This document shows, piece by piece, positions 63,389-64,000 of a DNA stretch of 64,000 bases. Source of the stretch: JAJKIP01 sp037200685 (GTDB lineage Bacteria > Bacteroidota > Bacteroidia > Chitinophagales > Chitinophagaceae). The notes beneath the pieces are model-generated. The model had not been told where the DNA came from, did no database searches, and saw only the letters and a program-made list of their open reading frames with translations. Made by a program: the position numbers and the translations under genes. How positions within the stretch are numbered: position 1 is the stretch's first letter; every line of letters starts with the position of its first letter. Location of the stretch: positions 124,001 to 188,000 of the forward strand of contig JBBCIG010000002.1 in the NCBI GenBank assembly GCA_037200685.1, written 5' to 3'.

Positions 63389-64000
63389 ATGATGAAAAAC
63401 CTTTTTACCATTTTTTCAATCTTCGCAGCAATACACCTGAATGCACAAGTAGGCATTGGCACAACCACTCCCGATGTTTCATCACAACTGGAAATCGCAT
63501 CAACTACTAAAGGCATACTTATACCCCGCATGACCCTGGCGCAACGAACAGCTTATAGCAACTCCGGCTTCCGGGTTGTTAGTTTATCAAACCGATGGCA
63601 CAGCGGGATTTTATGTATACAAAACTTCTTCGTGGTCATTGGTACTTGATAACAGCACCGCTATTTACAATTATCGGGTGGCACTTTAACAGGCGGGCTA
63701 ACAGGGACCACTTCTGATTTTGCAACATCCGTCACCACGCCATTAATTATCGGGGGGCACCGGAACAGTTTCACCATTAACTTATAAAACAACCACAGGT
63801 GTTGGTACCACCGGCGCTGATCATATTTTTAAAGTTGGCAACAATGGCGCTACTGAAGCCATGCGCATTTTAAATAATGGCAATGTTGGTATAGGTACTC
63901 CTACCCCTTCGGTTAAATTAGATGCGAGAGCTACCAGTGGTGATGCTTGCGATAGCTGTCGGACAAACTACGCAAACTTCTTCCGGGGCCGGCGCAGGCG
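63389..64000 (+). CDS. Fibre-like secreted protein with GIGT repeats (partial, frameshifted)
   Basis: Begins with a signal peptide (MMKNLFTIFSIFAAIHLNAQ) and VGIGTTTPDVSSQLEIAST followed by KGILIPRMT, a common start of Bacteroidota fibre- or adhesin-like proteins. Translation in other frames continues with LLVYQTDGTAGFYVYKTS, SGGTLTGGLTGTTSDFA and NNGNVGIGTPTPSVKLDARA. At least three indels occur (extra T near 63552, one near 63670, one G near 63750). The window ends before the C-terminal domain, so an S74 or peptidase-type end cannot be tested. Confidence 0.7.

Overview
The window reads as a chromosomal segment of a Bacteroidota bacterium, most likely of the Chitinophagaceae. The signs are type IX secretion (T9SS) C-terminal sorting domains, a PorD-type gene in the order bamD-rpoZ-coaBC-porD, promoters of the form TTG-N19/20-TAnnTTTG, few Shine-Dalgarno sites, a futalosine-type menaquinone pair (mqnB, mqnD), and a glycine-rich RRM protein. 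The family-level assignment is inference from gene content. No phage module, CRISPR array, rRNA or tRNA was seen.

Layout. 1-6.2 kb: fabD (cut by the window edge), folE, two tandem 6-pyruvoyl-tetrahydropterin-synthase-like genes, mqnB, mqnD, a photolyase and a class IV aminotransferase. 6.2-12.2 kb: a signalling island with three NarL/FixJ response regulators, a short histidine kinase, a multi-pass membrane protein, a methyltransferase, a possible 25-residue peptide and two paralogous structured non-coding RNAs, each with its own promoter and terminator. 12.2-22.2 kb: a CoA-transferase pair, the bamD-rpoZ-coaBC-porD cluster, an OmpA/TSP3 porin-like protein, a polyprenyl synthase and recJ. 22.4-31.3 kb: a giant secreted nuclease-like/CBM6 protein, rpsF-rpsR-rplI and a second T9SS cargo. 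31.5-35.5 kb: RRM protein, a fused glycosyltransferase-phosphatase resembling glucosylglycerate synthesis, a tandem universal stress protein and a secreted esterase. 35.8-46.2 kb: alpha-2-macroglobulin lipoprotein, a broken pbpC, a Tat-type amine oxidase and a DUF2807 lipoprotein. 46.3-54.3 kb: guaA, a periplasmic-binding-like protein, a dihaem cytochrome, and the helicase plus PdeM of the ligase-associated DNA repair set. 54.4-64 kb: a DUF5916 barrel, an XRE-S24 regulator, surE, an IS481-like element, lpxB, KTSC and SET proteins, and a broken fibre-like gene at the edge.

Two features run through the whole window. First, intergenic space holds at least three dispersed repeat families plus arrays of 7-9 bp syllables; some syllable arrays lie in frame inside lpxB, the repair helicase and a signal peptide. 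Second, many genes carry single-base indels, mostly in homopolymers and several in genes normally essential (coaBC, lpxB). This looks more like read error in the assembly than gene decay. pbpC is worse damaged than the rest and may be a true pseudogene.

The strongest candidate for something undescribed is the RNA pair at 7.2 and 9.4 kb. Both have a perfect TTG-N20-TAnnTTTG promoter, a 12-bp closing stem, shared internal blocks and a U-tract. Each lies divergently upstream of an orphan response-regulator gene.
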